Assembly (NCBI RefSeq): GCF_016587415.1
Contig: NZ_BNJI01000002.1
Span: forward strand, 310,001 to 374,000
Direction of reading: 5' to 3'
From: Ktedonobacter sp. SOSP1-85
Lineage (GTDB): Bacteria > Chloroflexota > Ktedonobacteria > Ktedonobacterales > Ktedonobacteraceae
Length of the DNA stretch: 64,000 bases
Shown: positions 34,716-43,462 of the stretch, piece by piece
Layout: every line of letters begins with the position of its first letter
Numbering within the stretch: the stretch's first letter is position 1
The notes under the pieces: model-generated
Told to the model about the DNA's origin: nothing
Seen by the model: only the letters and a program-made list of their open reading frames with translations
Databases searched by the model: none
Position numbers and translations under genes: made by a program

Positions 34716-35573
34716 ATGTTTCGTTGCCTCAATACGGGTGCATTGTCATTATCTGTGCATGTTGAGGAAGCACTAGGGCTAGCGTCTCGTCATGGTTTCG
34801 CGGGCCTGGATCTTCCTATCGGTGAATTGTTTCGACTCGCGGAAGCATCATCTGTGCAAGAGGTAAAGGATCTCTTTCATTCGACAGGAGTGCGTGCTGG
34901 GAGTTGGGCACCACCGGTTGATTATTATGGGGACGAAGCGTCGTATCGGGCTGGATTGGAGTTACTCCCAGCATACGCGAAGTTCGCTCAGGCACTGGGG
35001 AGTCCCCGGTGCTGTACCTGGGTTAAGCCTTTTTCGGATACACTAGAGTATGAAGCCAACCTGGAATTCCATATACAGCGCTTGCGGCCAATTGCGCGCA
35101 TTCTTGCTGATTCTGGCTGTCGCTTCGGATTGGAATTTGTTGGGGCGAAGACGTTTCGGGCTGGTCATCGCTATGAATTTATCTCTACACTTCAGGGGAT
35201 TTTAGACCTTGGCGAACGCATCGCCACAGGGAATGTAGGACTACTGCTTGACAGCTTCCATTGGTATACCTCGCATGGTTCATCTGAAGATCTCACATAT
35301 TTAAGCGTTGATCAGGTGGTCTCTGTTCACTTGAATGATGCCCCTGTTCACAGGAGCGTTGATGAACAGATAGATAATCAGCGCCTTCTACCAGGCACAA
35401 GTGGGAAGATCAATATCACTGATTTTCTTCAAGTGTTGAAGCGTATGCACTATGACGGTCCAGTCGTCGTTGAGCCATTTAATGCTGAATTGGCGAAGCT
35501 GCCTGCCGATGAGAGGGTGGACGCGGTCAAACAAAGCCTGGACAAGGTATGGACGCTGGCTGGCCTCGCGTAA
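34716..35573 (+). CDS. TIM-barrel sugar isomerase/epimerase-like protein
   Basis: 285 residues from ATG 34716 (MFRCLNTGALSLSV), which has AGGAGG 6 bases upstream; the frame extends further back but overlaps the hydrolase without a ribosome site. The sugar phosphate isomerase/epimerase barrel shows FGLEFVGAKTFR, GLLLDSFHWY, VVSVHLNDAP and VVVEPFN, which carry the metal-ligand Glu, Asp, His and Glu. It probably acts on a keto-sugar or inositol derivative. It is a stand-alone gene in a run of plus-strand genes; the pathway is unknown. Confidence 0.85.
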   Translation: MFRCLNTGALSLSVHVEEALGLASRHGFAGLDLPIGELFRLAEASSVQEVKDLFHSTGVRAGSWAPPVDYYGDEASYRAGLELLPAYAKFAQALGSPRCCTWVKPFSDTLEYEANLEFHIQRLRPIARILADSGCRFGLEFVGAKTFRAGHRYEFISTLQGILDLGERIATGNVGLLLDSFHWYTSHGSSEDLTYLSVDQVVSVHLNDAPVHRSVDEQIDNQRLLPGTSGKINITDFLQVLKRMHYDGPVVVEPFNAELAKLPADERVDAVKQSLDKVWTLAGLA

Positions 35574-35594
35574 GCCACGAGAATAGAGTCGACA

Positions 35595-36455
35595 TCAATA
35601 CATAACATTCTCAGCTACCTTCATATCCATCAACTGCTGTAACTTCGCTAGCGTATCCGTTTCGGGCAGCGGTGTATAGATCATGATTTTGAGTTCGGGC
35701 GCGGTAGGCACCTGTAAGGTTGTATGCTCAAACATCAGGCGTCCTACAAGCGGATGCTCTATGCCTTTCCGTGCATCGGCTCTACCGCGTACATCGTGAC
35801 GGGGCCACCATGCGCGAAACTCAGGGCTTACGCGCTGTAAGTCGGCGATCAAGCGTTTGAACCATTCTTCATCGGCATAATACACACTATCAGCACGGAA
35901 TTCCGCTAGCACTTTCTGCGCTACCTGCTCCCACTTGGGGCTGTATATATGAAGACTCATCGGATCAGCAAAAATACGCCAGACAGCATTATATTCATAT
36001 GGCGGCACCGACCTCGACAGCAAAAAGACATGCTCAGCAGTGGTGTTCCATGCGAGATAATTCCAACGACGACCAACAACGAAAGCTGGAGTAGGACTGA
36101 GCGAGTCAAGCACACGGCGTAACGCAGGGCTTACCTGTTCATGAGCTGCGTGTGTATCGACGAGGTGTTGCTGACCAGCAAGCAAGAAAAGATGTTGCCG
36201 TTCGTCGGGCGTGAGTTGTAACGCATCTGCAATGCTATGGAGCACCTCGCTTGAAGGGTGAATATCGCGCCCTTGCTCCAATAGGGTATACCAGGAAACG
36301 CCCACATTCGCTAGCTGCGCCACCTCTTCGCGCCGCAATCCTGGGGTGCGCCGCCTCCCACCACGTATTAACCCGACCTGTTCAGGCGAGAGGCGCATAC
36401 GCCGAGTGCGTAGAAAATCCGCCAGGTCCTGTCTGCGTTGTTCGTCGCTCACCAT
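35595..36455 (-). CDS. XRE-family regulator with MmyB-like ligand domain
   Basis: A 286-residue regulator. Residues about 10-85 are the Cro/C1-type helix-turn-helix (TPGLRREEVAQLANVGVSWYTLLEQGRDIHPSSEVLHSIADAL). The remainder matches the MmyB-like ligand-binding domain with conserved W/Y-rich segments (RRWNYLAWNTTAEHVF, FRAWWPRHDVRG). ATG 36455 follows GGAG by 8 bases. It is divergent from the aldo/keto reductase across 138 bp, the common arrangement for this type, and likely controls it. Confidence 0.92.
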   Translation of the reverse strand: MVSDEQRRQDLADFLRTRRMRLSPEQVGLIRGGRRRTPGLRREEVAQLANVGVSWYTLLEQGRDIHPSSEVLHSIADALQLTPDERQHLFLLAGQQHLVDTHAAHEQVSPALRRVLDSLSPTPAFVVGRRWNYLAWNTTAEHVFLLSRSVPPYEYNAVWRIFADPMSLHIYSPKWEQVAQKVLAEFRADSVYYADEEWFKRLIADLQRVSPEFRAWWPRHDVRGRADARKGIEHPLVGRLMFEHTTLQVPTAPELKIMIYTPLPETDTLAKLQQLMDMKVAENVMY

Positions 36456-36593
36456 CCTCTTTGCTCCTTATCCTGCTAGTCTCAATCATATGATAAAGCG
36501 GCTCTGGTTATACGATAGCCATTATGGCATACTCCTCAGTGTATCACACATCGTGATTGTCGTCGTTTCAACGAGAGAAAGAGAAAAATTTTT

Positions 36594-37490
36594 ATGGTAT
36601 CGCATTCAGCCAATGAATATAGCAATTTGCCAGCCACAGCCGCAGGAACGTTCACCATGGCCGAGGGTCTGACAGTCACCCGCATGGGGTATGGCGCGAT
36701 GCAGTTAGCTGGCCCGCACGTGTTCGGGCCACCCGCCGACCGCGGCGCTGCCGTGGCCGTACTGCGCGAGGCGCTGGCGCTGGGTATCACGCACATCGAC
36801 ACGGCCGACTTCTACGGACCGCATGTCACCAACCAGATCATCAAGGAAGCCCTGCACCCCTATCCCGACTCGTTGCACATCGTCACCAAGGTCGGAGCGT
36901 TGCGAGACGCCGAGGGGAACTGGCCGCAGGCGGTAGCTCCCGAGCAGCTGCGCCAGGCCGTGTACGATAACCTGCGGAACCTCGGGCTCGATGCGCTCGA
37001 CGTCGTCAACCTGCGCGTCGGGGGGTTAGACAGCCCCATTCCTGGCTCGATCGCCGAACCGTTCACGGTGCTCGCGCAACTGCAGCAAGAAGGACTGATC
37101 AAGCACCTCGGTCTCAGCACCGTGACCGCCGAGCAGATCGCCGAGGCACAATCCATCGCGCCGATTGTGTGCGTGCAGAACTTCTACAATATCGCCAACC
37201 GGGCCGACGATGAGCTGATCGACTCCCTCGCCGCACAGAGTATCGCCTACGTGCCCTACTTCCCGCTCGGTGGCTTCTCCCCTCTTCAGTCTGACAAGCT
37301 GAGATCAGTCGCCGCCCGCCTCAACACCACACCGATGGCCGTCGCGCTGGCGTGGCTGCTACAGCGCTCACCAAACATTCTGCTTATCCCAGGTACCTCA
37401 TCCGTCGCGCATCTGCGCGACAATGTCACCGGTGCTGCGCTGACCCTTTCCGAGGACGAGCTGACCGAGCTAAACAGCGTTGCCTCATGA
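36594..37490 (+). CDS. Aldo/keto reductase
   Basis: A 298-residue NADPH-dependent oxidoreductase. The (alpha/beta)8 barrel shows the catalytic Asp in HIDTADFYG, Tyr in the same loop, and Lys in IVTKVG. The usual His position reads VVNLRVGG, seen in the subfamily that lacks a canonical His. The cofactor region is LIPGTSS. It reduces aldehydes or ketones. A plausible alternative start at 36657 (MAEGLTVTRMGYG) would shorten the variable N-terminus. Regulation is probably by the divergent XRE gene. Confidence 0.9.
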   Translation: MVSHSANEYSNLPATAAGTFTMAEGLTVTRMGYGAMQLAGPHVFGPPADRGAAVAVLREALALGITHIDTADFYGPHVTNQIIKEALHPYPDSLHIVTKVGALRDAEGNWPQAVAPEQLRQAVYDNLRNLGLDALDVVNLRVGGLDSPIPGSIAEPFTVLAQLQQEGLIKHLGLSTVTAEQIAEAQSIAPIVCVQNFYNIANRADDELIDSLAAQSIAYVPYFPLGGFSPLQSDKLRSVAARLNTTPMAVALAWLLQRSPNILLIPGTSSVAHLRDNVTGAALTLSEDELTELNSVAS

Positions 37491-37507
37491 GCACAACCAC
37501 AAAGACT

Positions 37508-37543
37508 TGTCCCCTGCTTCTCCTTCGCGGGAGGCAGGGGACA
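37508..37543. terminator. Bidirectional terminator hairpin
   Basis: TGTCCCCTGC (37508-37517) and GCAGGGGACA (37534-37543) form a perfect 10-bp stem, extended by CTCC/GGAG-type pairs inside. It lies between the stops of convergent genes. Confidence 0.75.
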
Positions 37544-37566
37544 GCTACATGTTTAGAATCCTACTC

Positions 37567-38352
37567 TCAAGCCATGCAAACAGTGATTCCCATTTCTTGT
37601 AACTGCATCACCACATCAGTGGGAGCGTCGCGATCAGTGACCAGCGTCTGCATAGTTGTTATTGGCGTGATCGAATGGAGTGCTACTTTGCCAATTTTCG
37701 TGTGGTCTGCGAGGATAATGGTTTGTTGCGCGCGCTCCATCGTCAGGCGGTGGGTCAGGGTTTCCAGTTGATTGGGGCCCGTCAGCCCATAAACGGGGTG
37801 CAGGCCAGTAACACCGAGAAAGGCCTTCTCCACATAGATCTGACTCAAGCTCTGCTCAGCAAGAGGGCCAACCAGAGCAAAGAATTCGTCCAGCTGTAAA
37901 CCGCCGGTCAATGTGAGCGTAATCCCCTTTGTGCCCGCCAGTTCCATGGCAATATTGACAGCATTCGTCACTACCGTCAATGGTCGGATCTGGGCGTGAC
38001 GGATAGCGCGTGCCAGGTAGGTCGTTGTCGTGCCTGGAGAAAGCGCAATGGCATCACCTGATTGAATTAAACCTAGGGCTGCTTGCGCGATTTGCGTCTT
38101 CTCTTCGACCTGCCTACTCATATTCGTTTGAAACGTCAGCTCATGGCCATAAGCGCTATAGGACAACATGTCGATGAGAACAGCACCTCCATGAACGCGG
38201 CGAAGCAGGTTCTGCTTTTCCAGGCGCTCTAAATCACGCCGGATCGTAGAGGTGTTTACCTCTAGTTGACAACTCAACTCTTCTGCATCAACGCGTCCAA
38301 GACGACGTAATTCCTGTAAGATAAATTCGGCTCGCTTTGCTCCGTTGGCCAT
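37567..38352 (-). CDS. DeoR/GlpR-family repressor
   Basis: About 261 residues from ATG 38352 (MANGAKRAEFILQELRR). The DeoR helix-turn-helix is DAEELSCQLEVNTSTIRRDLERLEKQNLLRRVHGG. The C-terminal sugar-phosphate sensing domain includes ALSPGTTTTYLARAI, VVTNAVNIAMELA, LTLTGG and ILADHTKIG. Such proteins bind a sugar-phosphate to release DNA. It is divergent from galE with two recognisable promoters and inverted repeats between, so it most likely represses the gal operon and itself. The effector is probably a phosphorylated galactose-pathway intermediate (inference). Confidence 0.93.
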   Translation of the reverse strand: MANGAKRAEFILQELRRLGRVDAEELSCQLEVNTSTIRRDLERLEKQNLLRRVHGGAVLIDMLSYSAYGHELTFQTNMSRQVEEKTQIAQAALGLIQSGDAIALSPGTTTTYLARAIRHAQIRPLTVVTNAVNIAMELAGTKGITLTLTGGLQLDEFFALVGPLAEQSLSQIYVEKAFLGVTGLHPVYGLTGPNQLETLTHRLTMERAQQTIILADHTKIGKVALHSITPITTMQTLVTDRDAPTDVVMQLQEMGITVCMA

Positions 38353-38383
38353 GTTCCCTCTCATGCACATTTTCAGTGGGGCC

Positions 38384-38413
38384 ATTATAGGTCTCCCTTG
38401 ACCATAAGTCAAG
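38384..38413 (-). promoter_or_regulatory. deoR promoter with operator palindrome
   Basis: On the minus strand TTGACT (38412-38407) and TATAAT (38389-38384) are separated by exactly 17 bp. The palindrome CTTGAC-CATAA-GTCAAG (38397-38413) overlaps the -35 box, a position for autorepression. Confidence 0.75.
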
Positions 38414-38459
38414 AATTACGCATATCTTGTAGGATTCTTCTAAAAACGCGCAATATTTT

Positions 38460-38502
38460 TGCACGAATGTGCATTGACAGCGACGAATTGAGGCATTATA
38501 CT
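38460..38502 (+). promoter_or_regulatory. gal operon promoter and candidate operator
   Basis: TTGACA (38474-38479), 17 bp, TATACT (38497-38502), pointing to galE. The inverted repeat TGCAC-GAAT-GTGCA (38460-38473) abuts the -35 box and is a candidate DeoR site. Confidence 0.75.
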
Positions 38503-38558
38503 GGGAACAGAACGATATGATCACGTCTTTATAGTAGAAAATGGAGCTTAGATCTTCT

Positions 38559-39542
38559 ATGAAAGTGTTAGTCACTGGTGGTACTGGCTATATTGGCTCA
38601 CACACAGTGCGAGAAGTAACAGCTCGTGGCTATGATGTGGTGGTGCTTGATACGCTGGAGAGAAGTAGCAGGCAGACGATTGGTTCACTTCCCTTCTATC
38701 AAGGAAGTATTACCGATGATGCGTTTCTTGAGCGCGTCTTTGCACAGGAGAAGCCCGACGCAGTTATTCACTTTGCCGCCTACAAAGCGCCGGGTGAGTC
38801 GATGCTCGAGCCAGAAAAATATTTTCGTACCAACGTTGGCGGGACCATCTCGCTGCTCGAAACAATGGCTCGCCATCAGGTACGCTTCGTTGTGTTTTCG
38901 TCCAGTTGTTCTGTCTTTGGTACCCCTACGCAACTGCCCGTCACGGAGAATGCCCCGTTCAGCCCGGAGAGTGTGTATGGCGAGACGAAGCTGATGGGCG
39001 AGACCTTGCTCAGGTGGTTTGAGAAAACGCGCGACATTCGCTATGCGGCGCTGCGCTATTTTAATGCATCAGGCGCCTCGCTCGACAATGTGATCGGCGA
39101 AGACTGGGACCGCACACAGAATCTGATTCCGCTGGTCATGAAGGCGGCGCTGGGTGTTACCCCCTCGATCAAGGTGTTTGGCACTGATTATCCCACCGCG
39201 GATGGGACGGCTGTGCGTGACTATATCCACGTAGTGGACCTGGCGATTGCGCATGTGAAAGCGCTTGAGTATATCCAGCGGACCAATACCAGCGAGGCCT
39301 ATAATCTGGGAACGGGCGTAGGCAATTCGGTCCAGGAGGTGATCAACGCAGCCAAGCGTATCAGTGGTGTTGACTTCAAGGTAGAATATGCTCCACGCCG
39401 CCCTGGCGATCCTGCGGCAGTCTGGGCTGATTGCCGCAAAGCAGAACGTGAGCTGGACTGGAAAGCCCAGTATGATCTGGAAGTCATTCTGCAAACGGCC
39501 TGGAGGTGGCACAGCACGCATGTGCAGGGTTTTCCTAACTGA
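38559..39542 (+). CDS. galE: UDP-glucose 4-epimerase
   Basis: About 327 residues of the extended SDR family. The NAD loop is VTGGTGYIGSH, the catalytic segment SSSCSVFG plus Y140xxxK144 (YGETK), and later NLGTGVGNSVQEV and YAPRRPGDPA. It interconverts UDP-galactose and UDP-glucose in the Leloir pathway. An in-frame ATG at 38541 would add six residues; MKVLVTGG is the usual start. It is the first gene of a four-gene operon led by a well-defined promoter. Confidence 0.95.
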   Translation: MKVLVTGGTGYIGSHTVREVTARGYDVVVLDTLERSSRQTIGSLPFYQGSITDDAFLERVFAQEKPDAVIHFAAYKAPGESMLEPEKYFRTNVGGTISLLETMARHQVRFVVFSSSCSVFGTPTQLPVTENAPFSPESVYGETKLMGETLLRWFEKTRDIRYAALRYFNASGASLDNVIGEDWDRTQNLIPLVMKAALGVTPSIKVFGTDYPTADGTAVRDYIHVVDLAIAHVKALEYIQRTNTSEAYNLGTGVGNSVQEVINAAKRISGVDFKVEYAPRRPGDPAAVWADCRKAERELDWKAQYDLEVILQTAWRWHSTHVQGFPN

Positions 39543-39604
39543 GCACATGCCACCTTTCCACAAACTTGTTCAAGCATTCCTTCTCATCAGGTATGGAGTA
39601 TGCT

Positions 39605-40663
39605 ATGACACTACCCCCAACAGCGCACCAGGCAGAAGCTATCTGGGAAGAGCGCTGGCATCCACTACGTGAGGAATGGGTGGTTATCGCCGCCCATCGG
39701 CAAAATCGTCCCTGGATTGGCGCAACGGTCGACAACACGGCCGCCTCTGTCCCATCCTATCTTGCAGATTGCTATCTCTGTCCCGGCAACCAGCGTATCA
39801 GTGGTCAGAGTAATCCGCAGTATGAACGGACGTTTGTATTTGATAATGATCATCCCTGCGTTGGTCAGGATGCGCCCGCCGAACTGGCTATTCCTGCACC
39901 CCCTAACCGCGTACGCCGCGCCCAGGGACATGCACGGGTCATCTGTTATAGTCCATTGCATAATTTGACGCTTGCCGAGATGCCCCTTGCTCATATCACT
40001 GAAGTGGTCCAGGTCTGGCAACAACAAACGCTGGATCTGGGCAAGCGCGATGCTGTAAAGCACGTGCTCTGCTTTGAGAATAAGGGCGAGGTGGTTGGAG
40101 TCTCCAATCCACATCCACATGGCCAGATCTATGCAACCAACTTTGTGTTTAAGACGATTGAGCAAGAATTGCAAGCCTCGCAACGCTACTTGAATGAGGC
40201 CGGGCGTAGCCTCTTTGCCGATATCATTGCCGCTGAGCAGACCGATGGCCGGCGTATTCTTTTTGAGGATGAGTATAGCATTGCGTTTATCCCCTATTTT
40301 GCGCGTTACGCGTATGAAGTGTACCTCGCACCAAAGAGAGGCGTTCCACATATTCACGCCTTGACCGACGCGGAAACGGCTTCTTTGGCACAGGCGCTCA
40401 AGCAGGTGACGGTGCGTTTTGATAACCTCTGGCAGATGCCCTTTCCCTACGTGATGCCGTTGCACCAGGCCCCCTGTGATGGTGGAGATTATCGCGCCTA
40501 TCACTTCTTCATTGCCTTTCACCCACCCTTGCGGCGCCCAAATGTGCTCAAATATCTGGCTGGCCCCGAAATCGGGGGTGGAAATTTCATCAGCGACACG
40601 TCCCCGGAGGCGAAAGCCGCTGAACTGTTGGCTCTACCAACAACGCATTATCGAGAGTTGTGA
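39605..40663 (+). CDS. galT: Galactose-1-phosphate uridylyltransferase
   Basis: About 352 residues from ATG 39605, with GGAG 6 bases upstream. The zinc site is C56xxC59 (CYLCPGN) with later His residues. The HIT-type active site is NPHPHGQIYA; H172 carries the covalent UMP. It swaps UMP between UDP-glucose and galactose-1-phosphate. It lies 62 bp after galE; the next gene starts 8 bp after its stop. Both halves of the protein, including the C-terminal APKRGVPHIHALT part, are intact. Confidence 0.95.
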   Translation: MTLPPTAHQAEAIWEERWHPLREEWVVIAAHRQNRPWIGATVDNTAASVPSYLADCYLCPGNQRISGQSNPQYERTFVFDNDHPCVGQDAPAELAIPAPPNRVRRAQGHARVICYSPLHNLTLAEMPLAHITEVVQVWQQQTLDLGKRDAVKHVLCFENKGEVVGVSNPHPHGQIYATNFVFKTIEQELQASQRYLNEAGRSLFADIIAAEQTDGRRILFEDEYSIAFIPYFARYAYEVYLAPKRGVPHIHALTDAETASLAQALKQVTVRFDNLWQMPFPYVMPLHQAPCDGGDYRAYHFFIAFHPPLRRPNVLKYLAGPEIGGGNFISDTSPEAKAAELLALPTTHYREL

Positions 40664-40671
40664 GGTGTGAA

Positions 40672-41712
40672 ATGATCGCAAATGCAGCCAGGCTCCTGGC
40701 CCAGTTACGCACTATCCAAGCAGCCATTCGTGACGCGGTGGTGACTGTTTGCGAGCAACAGGCCATTGAGCAGCTCTCGCTGGTGGTGGCAGAACAGGCC
40801 GGTGATACCATTTTCGCCATTGATCGCATCTCTGAAGAGGTCTTGATCGAACATTTCAGCGTCCTGTCCCAGGAACGCTCATTTGTGTTAATCGCAGAAG
40901 GCCTGGGTGAGGATGGAATTATGACCTTTCCTGCGGGAACTGCGCCTGATGAGGCAGAGTTACGTATCATTATCGACCCCATTGATGGGACACGAGGGTT
41001 GATGTATCAGAAACGCGCGGCCTGGATTTTAACAGGGGTGGCTCCTAATCGTGGTCCCCTGACCGGTCTCCACGATATCGAGATCGCGCTTCAGACAGAG
41101 ATTCCGCTGGTCAAGCAGCACCTGAGCGATACGCTCTGGGCTATGGCGGGCCAGGGCGCGCAAGGCGAACGCGTGAACCGCATAACAGGCGAGCACTCTC
41201 CGCTGCAGATCCAGCCGTCACAGGCGACAACGATCGCCAATGGGTATGGTAGCATCGCGCGTTTCTTCCCAGGTGGCCGCGCCGAACTGGCAGAGATCGA
41301 GGATACGGTGATTGATCGTATCCTTGGTCCAGGAAGCGAGGGGAGGGCGCGCACCTTTGAAGATCAGTACATTTCATCGGGTGGCCAGCTCTACGAATTA
41401 TTGGTGGGGCACGATCGCTGGATCGCGGACCTGCGCCCCGGCATTGATGCCCAGATGCGCGCTCGGGGGCAGATTTTTGGCTTATGCGGCCATCCGTATG
41501 ATCTCTGCACCGAATTGATTGCGCGTGAGGCGGGGATCATCGTGACCGACGAGCATGGAGAACTGCTTGCAGCACCGCTCGATGTGACCTCCAACGTCAC
41601 CTGGATCGGCTATGCCAACCAGGCTATTCAGCAGCAGGTCGCTCCAGTGTTACACGACGCGCTGCGCCAGCGAGGGCTTTTCACCTCTCAAACAACAAAG
41701 GAATATACCTAA
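40672..41712 (+). CDS. Inositol monophosphatase-like phosphatase in gal operon
   Basis: About 346 residues from ATG 40672 (MIANAARL), behind GAGGTG. Motifs of the IMPase/FBPase lithium-sensitive superfamily are AEGLGEDG (E76, metal ligand) and IIDPIDGTRGLMY (D102, D105). The expected C-terminal Asp-containing motif appears less typical. It is encoded between galT and the GHMP kinase, and its stop overlaps the kinase start by 1 base. The close coupling suggests it acts on a sugar phosphate of this pathway; animal IMPase can hydrolyse galactose-1-phosphate, so an overflow-relief role is possible. Substrate not proven. Confidence 0.85.
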   Translation: MIANAARLLAQLRTIQAAIRDAVVTVCEQQAIEQLSLVVAEQAGDTIFAIDRISEEVLIEHFSVLSQERSFVLIAEGLGEDGIMTFPAGTAPDEAELRIIIDPIDGTRGLMYQKRAAWILTGVAPNRGPLTGLHDIEIALQTEIPLVKQHLSDTLWAMAGQGAQGERVNRITGEHSPLQIQPSQATTIANGYGSIARFFPGGRAELAEIEDTVIDRILGPGSEGRARTFEDQYISSGGQLYELLVGHDRWIADLRPGIDAQMRARGQIFGLCGHPYDLCTELIAREAGIIVTDEHGELLAAPLDVTSNVTWIGYANQAIQQQVAPVLHDALRQRGLFTSQTTKEYT

Positions 41713-43136
41713 TGTGGCGATTTACACACGTGCCAGAGTCGACACGGGCGGACGCCGAACGCTTTCTGTCGAACCTGAACAAGCAGGCTGATTTTTTCTC
41801 TCCCCAGCAATCAGTCGTGGTGGCGCGCGCGCCTGGTCGCCTGGATCTGATGGGCGGGATCGCCGATTATTCGGGCGCGCTCGTCCTGGAGTTGCCGCTT
41901 GCCGCCGCCACCTGGGCCGCAGTCCAGTTTAGCGATGAGCCAGCAATTACGCTGCGGAGTACAGGGGTTGAGGATACACCGCAGGTGACGATAGAACTCG
42001 CCGAACTCGCCAGGCTGGATTATACCGCGGCACACACCCTCCTCACCCGTGATCCCGAGCGTTCCTGGGCAGCCTATGTCGCCGGGTGTCTGATTGTTTT
42101 ACAACGTGAGTGTGGGTTGCTAGTGGAGCGTGGCCTGCGTCTCTTTCTCCACTCAAATGTTCCGGCAGGCAAGGGCGTCAGTTCGTCGGCCGCGCTTGAG
42201 GTTGCGACCATGCAGGCGTTATCTACGCTCTATGATATGCATATCGCTGGTCGTGAGCTGGCACTTCTCTGCCAGAAAGTAGAAAATCTCGTTGTCGGGG
42301 CGCCATGCGGTATTATGGACCAGATGACCTCGGCCTGTGGCGAGCAGGATAGTTTGCTGGCCCTGCTCTGCCAGCCAGCCGAATTGCAGGAGAGCATCAC
42401 GCTTCCAAACGAGCTAGAAGTCTGGGGAATTGATTCAGGGATTCGTCATGCCGTGACCGGCGCAGATTATGGCTCAGTACGTATCGGAGCTTTTATGGGC
42501 TACCGCATCATTGCTGACCTGGCTGGCCTGCCAGTCCAGACCCAGGGGGAGCAAAGCGTTTCCATCGAGGACAGTAGATGGCAGGGCTATCTGGCAAATA
42601 TTTCCCCCTCGCTCTGGGAGAGAGCGTATCGCGAGCGTCTTCCACATCAGATCCATGGCGCAGCCTTTTTGCGTCAGTACCAGGGCTCGACGGATAGCGT
42701 GACACATATCGACCCAACATGTACATACGCCGTTCGTCAGCCAACGGCCCACCCGATTTACGAGCACCATCGCGTACGCCTCTTCCGTGCTCTACTCGCG
42801 CGCCCAGTGCTCACTGACGAAGACTGTTGCCTGCTCGGCGAGCTGATGTATCAATCACATGCCAGCTATAGCGCTTGTGGCCTTGGCTCAAACGGAACCG
42901 ACCGTCTGGTAGAACTGGTGCGTCAGGCCGGACCTAGAGCCAATCTCTATGGAGCAAAGATTACTGGCGGTGGCAGTGGTGGAACCGTCGCAGTCCTTGC
43001 CCGACGCGGCTCACAGGCGCAAATTGAACACATTGCTGCACTGTACGCGCAGGAGACAGGATATGCCGTTGAGATTCTGGGAGGCTCTTCTCCCGGGGCA
43101 GTTGCCTGGGGTTCTCAACAACTTGTCGTCGCGTGA
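41712..43136 (+). CDS. GHMP-family sugar kinase, galactokinase/L-arabinokinase-like
   Basis: A 474-residue kinase. The galactokinase signature is replaced by RAPGRLDLMGGIADYSG (39-55), which is like the kinase part of plant L-arabinokinase. The GHMP phosphate loop is VPAGKGVSSSAALEVA (150-165). Further strong likeness to that group comes from LLCQKVENLVVGAPCGIMDQMTSACG (with D203 as base), WGIDSGIRHAVTGADYGS and YGAKITGGGSGGT. It phosphorylates C1 of galactose, arabinose or a related sugar using ATP. It is the last gene of the galE-galT-IMPase operon, overlapping the previous stop by one base. In the Leloir role it would be the galactokinase; the sugar specificity is uncertain. Confidence 0.88.
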   Translation: MWRFTHVPESTRADAERFLSNLNKQADFFSPQQSVVVARAPGRLDLMGGIADYSGALVLELPLAAATWAAVQFSDEPAITLRSTGVEDTPQVTIELAELARLDYTAAHTLLTRDPERSWAAYVAGCLIVLQRECGLLVERGLRLFLHSNVPAGKGVSSSAALEVATMQALSTLYDMHIAGRELALLCQKVENLVVGAPCGIMDQMTSACGEQDSLLALLCQPAELQESITLPNELEVWGIDSGIRHAVTGADYGSVRIGAFMGYRIIADLAGLPVQTQGEQSVSIEDSRWQGYLANISPSLWERAYRERLPHQIHGAAFLRQYQGSTDSVTHIDPTCTYAVRQPTAHPIYEHHRVRLFRALLARPVLTDEDCCLLGELMYQSHASYSACGLGSNGTDRLVELVRQAGPRANLYGAKITGGGSGGTVAVLARRGSQAQIEHIAALYAQETGYAVEILGGSSPGAVAWGSQQLVVA

Positions 43137-43330
43137 GCTCCGAAGAATGCACCAGAACAGATAGAAGACACTTGATCATCAATGCCACAACATGTTTTTA
43201 AGGGACCTGCCTCTTATCTGTCGATTGGATGCTTCGTACATGCTGTGGCTTTGCTGGAGAGAAACAGTATACTTTTCTTCTGTATCACTATGAGCGGGAT
43301 GGGTGGACCCCATTGAGAGCAGCATCCGAC

Positions 43331-43413
43331 CGACGCTACTGAAGTACGCGTCTACATATCCAGGACGAGATGCCCCGTACCTTGATATGTAAATACGTAC
43401 TTCAGTAGCGTCG
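43331..43413. repeat. Long inverted repeat upstream of the GH5 gene
   Basis: Bases 43331-43348 and 43396-43413 are perfect 18-bp inverted copies. Inner segments (TACATATC / GATATGTA) extend the pairing to a near-continuous stem. It fills the gap between the gal operon and the cellulase gene and includes AGTAGCGTCGTGC at 43404-43416, also found upstream of the GH9 gene. It may be a regulator site or a MITE. The rest of 43137-43462 contains nothing else recognised. Confidence 0.7.
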
Positions 43414-43462
43414 TGCCCCCGCAAAGCTCAATGCTTCATGCTCATATATCTAGGAGGAAAGT

